NCBI GenBank assembly: GCA_947469885.1
Contig: CANIQT010000026.1
Location: forward strand, 1 to 52,866
Source of the DNA: Bacteroidota bacterium
GTDB taxonomy: Bacteria > Bacteroidota > Bacteroidia > 2-12-FULL-35-15
Length of the DNA stretch: 52,866 nt
Direction of reading: 5' to 3'
The notes beneath the pieces are model-generated. The model was not told where the DNA came from, made no database searches, and saw only the letters and a list, made by a program, of their open reading frames with translations. Every line of letters starts with the position of its first letter. Position 1 is the stretch's first letter. Shown here piece by piece: positions 34,873-43,943 of this stretch. A program made the position numbers and the translations under genes.

Positions 34873-35778
34873 ATGCCAACTCTAAATGTTATATCTTATT
34901 TTGATAAAAGTACTGTAAAACATCTCCGTTTTCCATTCTCCTATCACTTAATGCCAGTGTTTTTATTTGCTCTGAGTCAGGCAACTAATGTGAACTGGCA
35001 AAATACCATCATAGCATTTTTCATTCTTCACTTAATAATCTATCCTTCCAGTAATGGATATAACAGCTATCAGGACAAAGACGAAACAAGTATTGGAGGA
35101 TTAAAAAACCCTCCAAAGGTTTCTGAAAATCTGTTTTATGCAACATTATTATTAGATATAATTGGTGTGTTGTGCGCCCTCATTATTTCTGTTTATTTCT
35201 CCATTTTTGTTCTTTTATATGTATTAATTTCTCGGGCATACAGCTATCGTAAGTTGAGACTAAAGAAATATGCCGTAGTTGGGTTTTTAACTGTTTTTCT
35301 TTTTCAGGGAGCGTTCACTTACCTTATGGTATCTTCTGCAGTATGTAATTTTTCTTTCGAAAACTATTTCAATTTTAATAATCTTATTTGCATGAGTGTG
35401 GCAAGTTTGTTTATCGGTAGCGTGTATCCGCTTACTCAAATATACCAGCATAATGCAGACAAGAAAGATGGCGTTACTTCTATAAGTTATAAGTTAGGAT
35501 ATATAGGAACGTTTGTTTTCTCTGCCATCATGTTCGCGATTGCATCAACATTGTTGTTTTATTATTTCGATTTAAAACATCAGCGTATTGCTTTGTTTTT
35601 GTTTTTTATAATGATGTTGCCAGTTGTGCTGCGTTTATTTTTGTGGTTCGATAAAGTTCGCAAAAGCACAACCAATGCAAACTTTGAAAATACAATGTCA
35701 ATGAATTTATTGGCATCATCGTGCATGAATATCTATTTTTTAGTTTTAATTTTGAATAACAATTTTAGTTGGTTTTAA
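34873..35778 (+). CDS. UbiA-family prenyltransferase-like membrane protein
   Basis: 301 residues from the ATG at 34873; a GTG 6 nt upstream would lie inside the promoter box. Eight or nine membrane helices. Two aspartate-containing loops fit the UbiA family: NGYNSYQDKDET (about 60-71) for the first Mg-diphosphate site and YQHNADKKDGVTS (about 195-207) for the second. The family transfers a prenyl chain from its diphosphate to an aromatic acceptor. Here the acceptor is plausibly the product of the type III PKS encoded next. Its stop overlaps the PKS start by 1 nt (TAATG). Confidence 0.85.
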   Translation: MPTLNVISYFDKSTVKHLRFPFSYHLMPVFLFALSQATNVNWQNTIIAFFILHLIIYPSSNGYNSYQDKDETSIGGLKNPPKVSENLFYATLLLDIIGVLCALIISVYFSIFVLLYVLISRAYSYRKLRLKKYAVVGFLTVFLFQGAFTYLMVSSAVCNFSFENYFNFNNLICMSVASLFIGSVYPLTQIYQHNADKKDGVTSISYKLGYIGTFVFSAIMFAIASTLLFYYFDLKHQRIALFLFFIMMLPVVLRLFLWFDKVRKSTTNANFENTMSMNLLASSCMNIYFLVLILNNNFSWF

Positions 35779-36872
35779 TGAGCAAAATAATTTCTATAGG
35801 TACTGCTGTACCACAACATCGTACGGAACAAAAAGAAATACTAGAGTTTATGCATGCCGCGTATGATAATGATGTTACTGCTTCTCGGAAACTAAATGTA
35901 TTATTTCATAACAGTGGCATTCACACTCGTTACTCTGCTATTCCTGATTTTGATAAAACAAGTCATGAACATATCTTTTTTAATGGAACACCCAGCAAAG
36001 CCAATGTAGAAAACAGGTTGGAAGTCTTTAAAGAACGGGCTATTCCACTTGCTATTGAAGCAATAAATGATTCTTTCAAAAAAACAAACACAACCTTAAA
36101 AGAGTTTGGAATTACTCATTTAATTACGGTTACCTGTACAGGTATTCATGCACCTGGCTTAGATGCAGAATTAATCTACCAATTAGATTTGCCAAAAGAC
36201 ATTTATCATACTGCTGTTAATTTCTTAGGCTGCAATGCCGCTTTCCATGCATTAAAAATTGCAGATATGATTTCTAAAACAGATGAGGATGCTAAGATAT
36301 TAATTGTATGTGTGGAACTTTGCACCTTGCATTTTCAACCTAAAGACAATCATGCTAATTTATTATCGAATACTATATTTGGTGACGGGGCAGCAGCAGT
36401 AATAATTACTTCTGACAAACATTCATCTAAGGATAGTTTAACTATCAATGGGTTTTATTCTATTCTTCTTGACAAAGGAAAAGACCTAATGGGATGGAAC
36501 ATTACACCCATTAATTTTGAAATGATACTGGATGCTAAAATTCCGGAAGTTTTAGGAGAGGAAATAATTTCCATTTTAAATAATGCCACTAAAAAATTCA
36601 ACGTTTCCCCTCATTCATTAACTCATTGGGCAATTCATCCGGGGGGTAAAAAAATAGTGGATGTAATTAAAAGCAAACTCAAGTTAAGCGATGAAGATAC
36701 TGAAGCTTCTTATAAAATATTAGATGAATATGGTAATATGTCGTCCCCTACCATTCTTTTTGTTTTAAGTGAATTGATGCAACAGGAAAATAAACAGGGA
36801 GAAACTATTTTCTCTATTGGCTTCGGACCGGGACTTAGTATCGAAACTGCTCTGTTCACTTATGCCCGATAA
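35778..36872 (+). CDS. Type III polyketide synthase (chalcone/stilbene synthase-like)
   Basis: 364 residues from the ATG at 35778; an in-frame start three codons upstream lies inside the UbiA gene. The catalytic triad is intact: Cys in FLGCNAAFHALK (about 152), His in AIHPGGKKIVDV (about 287) and Asn in YGNMSSPTILFVL (about 320). The GFGPGLSIETAL loop near the C-terminus is standard. It builds polyketide chains from malonyl-CoA on an acyl-CoA starter and cyclises them to phenolic or pyrone products. Starter and product cannot be read from the sequence. It overlaps the methyltransferase gene by 11 nt. Confidence 0.95.
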   Translation: MSKIISIGTAVPQHRTEQKEILEFMHAAYDNDVTASRKLNVLFHNSGIHTRYSAIPDFDKTSHEHIFFNGTPSKANVENRLEVFKERAIPLAIEAINDSFKKTNTTLKEFGITHLITVTCTGIHAPGLDAELIYQLDLPKDIYHTAVNFLGCNAAFHALKIADMISKTDEDAKILIVCVELCTLHFQPKDNHANLLSNTIFGDGAAAVIITSDKHSSKDSLTINGFYSILLDKGKDLMGWNITPINFEMILDAKIPEVLGEEIISILNNATKKFNVSPHSLTHWAIHPGGKKIVDVIKSKLKLSDEDTEASYKILDEYGNMSSPTILFVLSELMQQENKQGETIFSIGFGPGLSIETALFTYAR

Positions 36873-37569
36873 GTTTACCCAACGTTCTTATCAAGCCGAA
36901 TTACTGGATGCTCCCAATATTCCCAAAGAATTACTTTTTCAAAATTTACGAGAACTCGATTTTATAAATAAAACTCTTGGTGGGCATTCTATAACTATTG
37001 CGGGAATAAAACAATTGGTTATTGATAAAAGCAAAACATATCAGATTGTAGATATTGGTTGTGGTGGTGGAGATGCAATGAAATATATTGCCAATTGGGC
37101 ACGAACCAATAATTATAAAGTGAAATTAATTGGTGTGGACATGAATGCTGATGCAATAGAGTATATGAATACCAATTGCAAAGATTATCTTGAAATATCA
37201 GGAGTAGTAAGCGATTATCGCGACTTTTTAAAAGCAAATCCAACTATAGATATTGTTCATTGCTCCTTGTTTTGTCATCATTTAAAGGACGAAGAGTTGA
37301 TTGAATTATTTTCATTTATGAAACAATATGCAAAAGTTGGTTTTGTAATAAATGACTTAGAAAGAAATCGAATTGCCTATAATAGTATAAAAGTATTAAC
37401 CCGTTTATTTAATGGTTCTTCGTTAGTAAAAAATGATGCTCCTCTTTCTGTTTTGAGAGGATTTAAAAAAGAAGAATTAGAAAATTTATTTGGCAATGCA
37501 GGAGTAGAAAATGTAAGTATCAAATGGAAATGGGCATTTAGATATTTGGTAGTTTGTAAAAATGAATAA
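36862..37569 (+). CDS. SAM-dependent class I methyltransferase
   Basis: 235 residues from ATG at 36862 (MPDKFTQRSYQAELLD). SAM-binding motif I is VDIGCGGGDAMKYI (about 71-84), the acidic residue after beta-2 is in LIGVDMNADAIEYM, and the post-IV motif is VHCSLFCHHLKDEEL. C-terminal half: VINDLERNRIAY, a pattern seen in methyltransferases that accompany type III PKS genes in Bacteroidota. It probably O- or C-methylates the polyketide. It overlaps both neighbours (11 nt and 8 nt), strong evidence for one operon. Confidence 0.88.
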   Translation: MPDKFTQRSYQAELLDAPNIPKELLFQNLRELDFINKTLGGHSITIAGIKQLVIDKSKTYQIVDIGCGGGDAMKYIANWARTNNYKVKLIGVDMNADAIEYMNTNCKDYLEISGVVSDYRDFLKANPTIDIVHCSLFCHHLKDEELIELFSFMKQYAKVGFVINDLERNRIAYNSIKVLTRLFNGSSLVKNDAPLSVLRGFKKEELENLFGNAGVENVSIKWKWAFRYLVVCKNE

Positions 37570-38698
37570 TGAAAATAAATACCAGGTTGGAATTATAGGA
37601 GGAGGTCTGGCCGGATTAACACTTGCTATTCAAATGGCGAATGCAGGTTATTCATGTGTACTATTTGAAAAAAACAAATACCCTTTTCATAAAGTATGTG
37701 GAGAATATGTTTCTATTGAATCTTGGAATTTTTTGGAAAGGTTGGGTTTAAATCTTTCTGAAATGAATTTGCCTCAAATAAAAAAGCTTAATGTTTCAGC
37801 ACCTTCCGGAAAATTACTTCAACACAAATTAGATTTAGGAGGATTTGGAATCAGCCGTTATTTGTTAGATAGCAAGTTGGCTGAAATTGCAAAGAATAAA
37901 GGAGTCACATCACTGGATGATTGTAAAGTGAATGATGTAAAATATGACGGGAAGCAATTTACTATCGAATCATCACAAGGAAATTTTACTTGTGAAATAT
38001 GTGTGGGGGCATGGGGAAAAAAAAGTAATATGGATACCAAACTTGTTCGTGCATTTACATTAAAAGATAAAACAGAAAAAAATTATGTTGGTATAAAATA
38101 TCATATCAATATTGATTTCCCAAATGATTTAATTGAATTGCATAATTTTGAAAACGGATACTGTGGTATTTCAAAGATTGAAGACAACAAGTATTGTTTA
38201 TGTTATTTAACGGATTCAGAGAACCTTAAAAGGTATAATGGTGATATTAAACAAATGGAAAAGGAAGTGTTGATGAAAAATCCTTTTTTAAAAGAATATT
38301 TTACCGAGGCGAAATTTTTGTTTAAGGAGCCATTAGCTATTTCACAAATTAAAATAGGTTATAAAAATGCAGTTGATAACAATATTCTAATGTTAGGTGA
38401 TTCGGCTGGAAACATAGCGCCATTGAGTGGAAATGGAATGAGTATGGCAATGAGAAGTTCTTTTGTATTGAATCAACTTTTAGTTGATTATTTCAACAAG
38501 AAAATCACGAAGAAAGAATTAGAAAATAAATATGAAGCTTTCTGGAAAACACATTTTAAAAAGCGAGTGGAGTTTTCTAAATTTTTGCAGAAACTTTTGA
38601 AAAACAAATCACTGACTAATTTTGCCATAACCGTTTTAAAGGTTTTTCCCTTTTTAAGAAATGCAGTTGTGAAATTAACACATGGGGAATCTTTCTGA
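37562..38698 (+). CDS. FAD-dependent oxidoreductase (geranylgeranyl-reductase/hydroxylase type)
   Basis: 378 residues. N-terminal Rossmann motif IIGGGLAGLTLAIQMANAGY and the ribose-binding FEKNKYPFHKVCGEYVS. The second FAD motif is LMLGDSAGNIAPLSGNGMSM (about 277-296). This is the fold of group A flavin monooxygenases and geranylgeranyl reductases, which hydroxylate aromatic rings or saturate prenyl chains; either would suit a prenylated polyketide. The C-terminal 70 residues are basic and may contact the membrane. Last of four overlapping genes. Confidence 0.88.
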   Translation: MNNENKYQVGIIGGGLAGLTLAIQMANAGYSCVLFEKNKYPFHKVCGEYVSIESWNFLERLGLNLSEMNLPQIKKLNVSAPSGKLLQHKLDLGGFGISRYLLDSKLAEIAKNKGVTSLDDCKVNDVKYDGKQFTIESSQGNFTCEICVGAWGKKSNMDTKLVRAFTLKDKTEKNYVGIKYHINIDFPNDLIELHNFENGYCGISKIEDNKYCLCYLTDSENLKRYNGDIKQMEKEVLMKNPFLKEYFTEAKFLFKEPLAISQIKIGYKNAVDNNILMLGDSAGNIAPLSGNGMSMAMRSSFVLNQLLVDYFNKKITKKELENKYEAFWKTHFKKRVEFSKFLQKLLKNKSLTNFAITVLKVFPFLRNAVVKLTHGESF

Positions 38699-38762
38699 AG
38701 TAACACCCCTGTCAGGGTTCTAAACCATGTCACGGGTAATCGAATTGCTTGCAATTAATTTT

Positions 38763-38770
38763 TATCTTTG
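38763..38770 (+). promoter_or_regulatory. -7 box for the SDR gene
   Basis: TATCTTTG, exact TAnnTTTG, 4 nt before the ATG at 38775. As for the operon upstream, transcription should start at or next to the A of the ATG. A small hairpin CCCTG-T-CAGGG (38707-38717) lies just after the FAD gene but lacks a T-run. Confidence 0.6.
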
Positions 38771-38774
38771 CCCT

Positions 38775-39563
38775 ATGAATTTAGACTTAACAGGAAAAAC
38801 AGCACTTGTTTGCGGAAGTACGCAAGGAATTGGAAAAGCTTCGGCTATTGAATTGGCAATGCTTGGTGCAAATGTAATTTTACTTGCCCGAAATGAAGAA
38901 TCATTGAAAACATCCTTAAAAGATTTAGATGTTTCTAAAGGACAAAAGCACAATTATATATGTGCAGATTTTCAAGTGCCGAATGAGTTAAAATCAAGAA
39001 TCGAAAAATTTGTTGATTCGAATACCACTATACATATACTTGTAAACAATACTGGTGGTCCAGCAAGCGGACCGATTCAAGGTGCTAAAATTGAAGAATT
39101 TATTCAGGCATTTAATAACCATTTGGTGTGCAATCATATTTTAGTTCAGTCATTACTGGAAGGAATGAAGAAAGATAAATATGGCCGCATTATTAATATT
39201 ATCAGTACTTCGGTAAAAATCCCATTAAAGAATTTAGGTGTTTCAAATACCATTCGAGCAGCGGTTGCCAACTGGAGTAAAACATTGGCTACTGAAGTTG
39301 CGTCTGATGGAATAACTGTAAACAATGTGCTTCCGGGAGCAACTTTAACAGGAAGATTACAAAGTATCATTGAAAACATTTCGAAAAATAAAAGTAAATC
39401 AGTTGATGAAATACAAAACGAGATGATAAAAGAAATCCCGATGGGTCGTTTTGCGGATGCCTCGGAAGTAGCAAATGTTGTGGCTTTTCTTGCATCTCCG
39501 GCTGCAGGTTATATTACAGGAATAAATGTTCCCGTGGATGGAGGGAGAACAGGGAGTTTATAA
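38775..39563 (+). CDS. Short-chain dehydrogenase/reductase lacking the catalytic Tyr/Lys
   Basis: 262 residues from the ATG at 38775 (MNLDLTGKTALVCGS); an open frame from 38727 includes the promoter. The NAD(P) motif is normal (GSTQGIGKA). In the active-site region, where YxxxK is expected, the protein has LGVSNTIRAAVANWSKTLA; Ser-Asn-Thr-Ile-Arg replaces the Tyr and Lys. This matches the FabG-like SDR subgroup described as lacking the full tetrad. The C-terminus (SPAAGYITGINVPVDGGRTG) is ordinary. It may assist the adjacent polyketide cluster, but it has its own promoter. Confidence 0.9.
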   Translation: MNLDLTGKTALVCGSTQGIGKASAIELAMLGANVILLARNEESLKTSLKDLDVSKGQKHNYICADFQVPNELKSRIEKFVDSNTTIHILVNNTGGPASGPIQGAKIEEFIQAFNNHLVCNHILVQSLLEGMKKDKYGRIINIISTSVKIPLKNLGVSNTIRAAVANWSKTLATEVASDGITVNNVLPGATLTGRLQSIIENISKNKSKSVDEIQNEMIKEIPMGRFADASEVANVVAFLASPAAGYITGINVPVDGGRTGSL

Positions 39564-39619
39564 GAGTTTGTGATTTGCTTTGATGAATGTTGATTGTTTG
39601 AGAGGTTGCAAATTACATT

Positions 39620-41809
39620 CTATTTCCTTTTTTCTACCACCGATTGAATACAATTCCCTATATCAAATCCAAAATTATCAGGAGGACTGCTGAACGGAAC
39701 TGATTTCACTTTATATAATATCATTTCTCCGGTAGAGAGATTACATAATATAAAAATAAAGCAAGTATTGTTTTCACCAATACTGAATGAACTCGTGTTG
39801 GTAAAAACAAAATATGGAGTGTTGTATTTCCAAATAAGTTTTTCTGCATCTGAATTCAGCACCATATAATCTGCAATCAAACCATTTGACATTCGTTCAA
39901 AAAACCAATCATGCAATATTCCCAAATCATTTAATTCATTAACGTCTGTTGTCTTAAAGTCAGCCGGAACAATAAAATCTGAAATTAATTTATTCGTTTC
40001 GGCTTTCTTTTTCAATATAGTTATAAGAATTTTATTCGAACTGCTTTCTCCTTTTGGGTCAACTAGGTAATCTGTTTTTATACGATTATACTTCTTATAA
40101 GAAGGATTTACAAAAACTATTTTATCATTTTTCAAAGTAACAGGAGGAGGCTCTGCTATTTTATTATCCTTCAATATTTTCTCAGACCCGCGATTTCTAT
40201 CCCTGTTGGCTAATGCTTTGGCAAAAATATCATTGAATTCCTTTTCCTTATAAAAATCTACAAAAGCATACTTTGTAAAATTATCTAAGCCCACTATTTC
40301 TTTTTTCAAATGCTCTTTATTTATTTTTTCATATTTACTTAATTCTTCTGATTCACCATTCGGTGCATTCATCCTTTTGTTTGTTTCAAGCGAATCGCGT
40401 GTATTTAATTCTTGCCGCGAGTATTCAGAAAAATCATTGTGCCGCATTTCATTAGCAATTACTAGATGAAAAATTAAACTATCACTTATTATTTTTAATG
40501 TTCTATCTGAAGGAAATTGTTCATGCGCTTTCCATACATAAGATATCGCGATGGTATTAAATTCCTTACTGTTTAACATATCAAACATATAATACAAAGC
40601 CTGTGAATTTCCTTCTCTCTTTTCATAGGTAGTTGTGTAATTTGTAGTTTCATTTAGCTCAAAATCGACTGGTACGGAAGGGTAAAACAGGTTTTTATTT
40701 CGCCTCCTGCTTGTTTTGTCGATGGTCAGATAATATAACGATTTTGCAATAATTTGTTTTAGAAAAAGATTGTCAGGATATTTAGTATTTAATATATATG
40801 CTCCGTAAACAGCATTTGTATAATCCATGCCTAGGATATAAATTCTGCAAAGTTCGAATTGAGAGAGTTCGCGAACACTTGAGAATATTTCTTTCGAAAC
40901 AACATACTTTTTCTTGTTTGAATTTTCGGTACCTAAGAATACATTACTTATCACACCACTTCTTTTTCTAATATCTTCATTATAGCTTTCAGATTTTTCA
41001 TTTGCATCGTCAGTATTAATTTCTACTATTTTAGTTAATTTAAATGTATCAGGTATAATCAAATTTTTGGTTTCAAAAAAAGATTTGCTAAATACTTTAT
41101 CACCAAACGGAAGGTAAGAATATTTTAAAACATCCAACATCTCAGGTAATGCAGTTGTGGTATAAGGACTTTCCGAAAGCAAGCCCACAGCTGCCTCATC
41201 TGCATCAATTTGTTGTGCATTTGAATACTTCATTTCTGTTTCCAGATGCTCCAGCCATGTTTTACCTAATTTAAGATTTTCAAAAGGAATATCATTCATT
41301 ATGTTTTCGTTGAAATGATTAAGAATAAAGTGTTCAGCAGCATTAGCCAGAAATGCAGCAAGTTGCGCTTCGTTTTCGACTTGCGCCACCAATCCGATAT
41401 TTACCAGAATATATCCCCGGTTAAAAGTATAAGTATTAACAACTGAAAATTTAGTTACATAAATATGAATTTTGTTTCTCACCTCTGGTTTATCTTTCAA
41501 CAATATATCCATTATTTTATTCAGATAATTTCCAACACTGTCGTTAAATAAAACATTGCCGCTTAACAAAATGCCTTTCAAAAAATAATCAGTTGAAAGT
41601 TGCTGCTGTGCTTTTAATTTTTCTTCCGCTTTACATTTATCAAGAAAAACAATATCATCTTCCACTATTTTGTTTATTCCTGATAAAGCAGCTTCCGGTA
41701 TTGTTCCAGATGATTGCATTGGAATATACGTTTTGCTTAACTGACCATAACCATTACAAACAAAAAGCAAGACAGTAACTGTTATGCGGAATAAATGACT
41801 TTTAACCAT
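39620..41809 (-). CDS. Exported M48-like protein with destroyed metallopeptidase motif
   Basis: 729 residues from ATG at 41809 (MVKSHLFRITVTVLLF); a TTG one codon earlier is also possible. Signal peptide ends near GYGQ. Residues about 90-200 resemble the M48 (Oma1/BepA) domain: VVNTYTFNRGYILVNIGLVA, then LAAFLANAAEHFILNHF where active enzymes have a HExxH motif. The first His and the Glu are Asn and Ala, so zinc catalysis is lost; the later DADEAAVGLL (usual site of the third ligand) is kept. The remaining 500 residues are unrecognised. Likely a pseudo-peptidase or scaffold. It starts 59 nt from 21-bp array 3. Confidence 0.75.
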   Translation of the reverse strand: MVKSHLFRITVTVLLFVCNGYGQLSKTYIPMQSSGTIPEAALSGINKIVEDDIVFLDKCKAEEKLKAQQQLSTDYFLKGILLSGNVLFNDSVGNYLNKIMDILLKDKPEVRNKIHIYVTKFSVVNTYTFNRGYILVNIGLVAQVENEAQLAAFLANAAEHFILNHFNENIMNDIPFENLKLGKTWLEHLETEMKYSNAQQIDADEAAVGLLSESPYTTTALPEMLDVLKYSYLPFGDKVFSKSFFETKNLIIPDTFKLTKIVEINTDDANEKSESYNEDIRKRSGVISNVFLGTENSNKKKYVVSKEIFSSVRELSQFELCRIYILGMDYTNAVYGAYILNTKYPDNLFLKQIIAKSLYYLTIDKTSRRRNKNLFYPSVPVDFELNETTNYTTTYEKREGNSQALYYMFDMLNSKEFNTIAISYVWKAHEQFPSDRTLKIISDSLIFHLVIANEMRHNDFSEYSRQELNTRDSLETNKRMNAPNGESEELSKYEKINKEHLKKEIVGLDNFTKYAFVDFYKEKEFNDIFAKALANRDRNRGSEKILKDNKIAEPPPVTLKNDKIVFVNPSYKKYNRIKTDYLVDPKGESSSNKILITILKKKAETNKLISDFIVPADFKTTDVNELNDLGILHDWFFERMSNGLIADYMVLNSDAEKLIWKYNTPYFVFTNTSSFSIGENNTCFIFILCNLSTGEMILYKVKSVPFSSPPDNFGFDIGNCIQSVVEKRK

Positions 41810-41867
41810 CAACCTTTTTTTATCTTTTAGTTAAACAAAAATCCAAAAATCAAAAATCTATTATTAT

Positions 41868-42119
41868 AATTTCACTATTCAAAATGTGAAGAGTACTCTT
41901 CAGAGTTTCAATATTCCTCCTCAAACTTTGAATACCACTATTGGGATTTTCAATACCACTCTTTAAAAATTCAATAGTGTTTTTCGAAGTTTCAATACCA
42001 CTATTCAAAGTTCCAATAGTGCTTTTCGAATTTTAAATAGTACTATTCAAAGTCTAGATAGTACTATTTGAACTTTAAATAGTACTATTTTTGAACTCAA
42101 TAATTAGCTAATTAGCTTA
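41868..42119. repeat. 21-bp tandem array 3 (12 units)
   Basis: Twelve units in strict 21-bp register (starts 41868, 41889, 41910, 41931, 41952, 41973, 41994, 42015, 42036, 42057, 42078, 42099). The core is AATAGTACTATT, a palindrome, followed by CAAAGTTTC. Outer units are more diverged. The frames contain stops, so this array cannot encode a peptide. It lies between rnhA and the start of the M48-like gene and fills most of the 355-nt gap; the remainder shows nothing. Confidence 0.95.
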
Positions 42120-42164
42120 AGGACAGACATTTAATAAAAAATGCTGTATTTTGGACAAAATTTC

Positions 42165-42641
42165 CTAAAATAATCCCGCCTTCTCCTTTTTCTTTTCCTC
42201 CTCAAACCAATGGTCAGCTTTTAAATGTTTTCCCATTGCAGCTTCTACAGCCAATTCGTCACAACGATTGTTTTCTTTATTATTTGCATGACCTTTTACC
42301 CAGACAAATTTTACTTCCTGTTTTCTATAAATTTTTAGAAACCGTTTCCATAAATCTTCATTCTTTTTATCCTTAAAATGTTTTTTCTCCCAACCGAATA
42401 CCCATTTTTTCTCCACAGCATCCACCACATATTTACTGTCAGAATAAACGGTTACGGAAGTTCCTTCTTTTTTCAAAGCTTCCAAGGCAACTATAACACT
42501 TAATAATTCCATTCGGTTATTTGTGGTCATCCTAAAACCTTCCGAAATTTCTTTTCTTAATTCACCAAAAAGCATCACTACTCCGTAACCTCCTGGTCCG
42601 GGATTGCCTTTTGCTGCACCATCTGTATAAATACTTATCAT
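42165..42641 (-). CDS. rnhA: Ribonuclease HI
   Basis: 158 residues, normal length. It degrades the RNA strand of RNA-DNA hybrids. All four acidic catalytic residues are present: Asp in IYTDGAAKGNPGPGG, Glu in TTNNRMELLSV, Asp in VYSDSKYVVDAV and Asp in NNRCDELAVEAA. The basic handle region (WVFGWEKKHFKDKKNEDLWK) is also present. Lies 28 nt after marC in a likely purN-marC-rnhA operon. Confidence 0.96.
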   Translation of the reverse strand: MISIYTDGAAKGNPGPGGYGVVMLFGELRKEISEGFRMTTNNRMELLSVIVALEALKKEGTSVTVYSDSKYVVDAVEKKWVFGWEKKHFKDKKNEDLWKRFLKIYRKQEVKFVWVKGHANNKENNRCDELAVEAAMGKHLKADHWFEEEKKKEKAGLF

Positions 42642-42669
42642 CTATTTCCTCTTCTGTATTACCTGTTTT

Positions 42670-43230
42670 CTAAACTCCAGCATGAGTTCTGAATAATTTT
42701 ACAGCAATTGCCAACAGAATTACTCCAAATACCTTTCTGATAATATTGATTCCTCCAACACCTAATATTTTTTCTAAACGATAGGTGTTTCGTAAAAAGA
42801 TGTAAACAAACACAAGATTAATAAGTATGGCTATAATTATGTCGCTTGCTTTATACTCTGCCCTTATCGAAAGAAGTGTGGTGAGTGTTCCTGTTCCGGC
42901 AATAAGGGGAAAGGCAATAGGAACAATGGATGCAGTAGCCGCAGTATCATCTTTATAAAACTTAACTCCCAAGATCATTTCCATTGCCAAAAAGAAAATA
43001 ATGAAGGAACCTGCAATGGCAAATGAACTCACATCAATACCAATGACATCAAGTATTTGCTGACCGAGAAACAAAAATAAAATCATAATTACACCTGAAA
43101 CAATGGTTGCTTTTTCAGCTTGTATTTTTCCATGTTTATTCTGCAAATCGAGCAAAACCGGCAAAGAGCCGACTACATCAATCACCGCAAATAAAATCAT
43201 GGTGATGGTAAGAATTTGTTTGAAATCCAT
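42670..43230 (-). CDS. MarC-family integral membrane protein
   Basis: 186 residues with six predicted membrane helices and the MarC-family pattern (LFAVIDVVGSLPVLLDL near the start, VPIAFPLIAGTGTLTTLLSI in the middle, GVILLAIAVKLF at the end). Once linked to multiple antibiotic resistance, the family's transport role is unproven. The start codon comes 1 nt after the purN stop, so the two are co-translated. Confidence 0.92.
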   Translation of the reverse strand: MDFKQILTITMILFAVIDVVGSLPVLLDLQNKHGKIQAEKATIVSGVIMILFLFLGQQILDVIGIDVSSFAIAGSFIIFFLAMEMILGVKFYKDDTAATASIVPIAFPLIAGTGTLTTLLSIRAEYKASDIIIAILINLVFVYIFLRNTYRLEKILGVGGINIIRKVFGVILLAIAVKLFRTHAGV

Positions 43231-43231
43231 A

Positions 43232-43801
43232 TTAACTAATTAGTTGCTCAATAACTTTAGGATAATTTTCATGCTCTAAGAGATGAATTTTTTTTGCCAG
43301 CGATTCTGGAGTTTCGTTTTCTGAAACCGTACATTTATAATGTGCAATTATTTTCCCTTCATCGTATTTTTCGTTTACATAATGAATAGAAATTCCACTT
43401 TCACTTTCCTTTGATTCGATAACAGCTTTGTGAACATTCATACCATACATTCCCTTTCCTCCAAATTTTGGAAGCAACGCGGGATGGATATTAATTATTT
43501 TATCTGGAAATGCTTTTATCAAACTTTCAGGTATCATCCATAAAAATCCGGCAAGAATGATAATATCAATATTATAGTCTAATAATTTCTCAATGATATT
43601 ATTATTGTCATAAAAATCCTTCTTATTTATAATTAAAGAAGGAATCCCAGACACTTTTGCACGGTTCAAAACATTTGCTATAGATTTATTGGAAACTACC
43701 AATGCAACTTTTATAGTTTTGTTATCCTTAAAATAATCAATTAGTTGTTGAGCGTTTGTTCCTTCTCCTGAAGCAAAAATGGCAATATTTTTCATTTTCA
43801 T
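43232..43801 (-). CDS. purN: Phosphoribosylglycinamide formyltransferase
   Basis: 189 residues. It transfers a formyl group from 10-formyl-THF to GAR in purine synthesis. Motifs: ASGEGTNAQQLIDYF (phosphate binding), ILAGFLWMIPESLI, the catalytic region IINIHPALLPKFGGKGMYG with its Asn and His, and VNEKYDEGKIIAHY with the conserved Asp. Divergent from acpP. Confidence 0.95.
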   Translation of the reverse strand: MKMKNIAIFASGEGTNAQQLIDYFKDNKTIKVALVVSNKSIANVLNRAKVSGIPSLIINKKDFYDNNNIIEKLLDYNIDIIILAGFLWMIPESLIKAFPDKIINIHPALLPKFGGKGMYGMNVHKAVIESKESESGISIHYVNEKYDEGKIIAHYKCTVSENETPESLAKKIHLLEHENYPKVIEQLIS

Positions 43802-43943
43802 GGGCCAAAATTAACTTTTAAATGGCAAACTTCCCGATTTAATAAAAAATAAACCATCCTCGATTTGTGTCAAAAACAATAGACTGGTATTGAGAAACGT
43901 GATTTTTGAAATAGTTTGTCGATGAATAAATTCATTATTTTTT

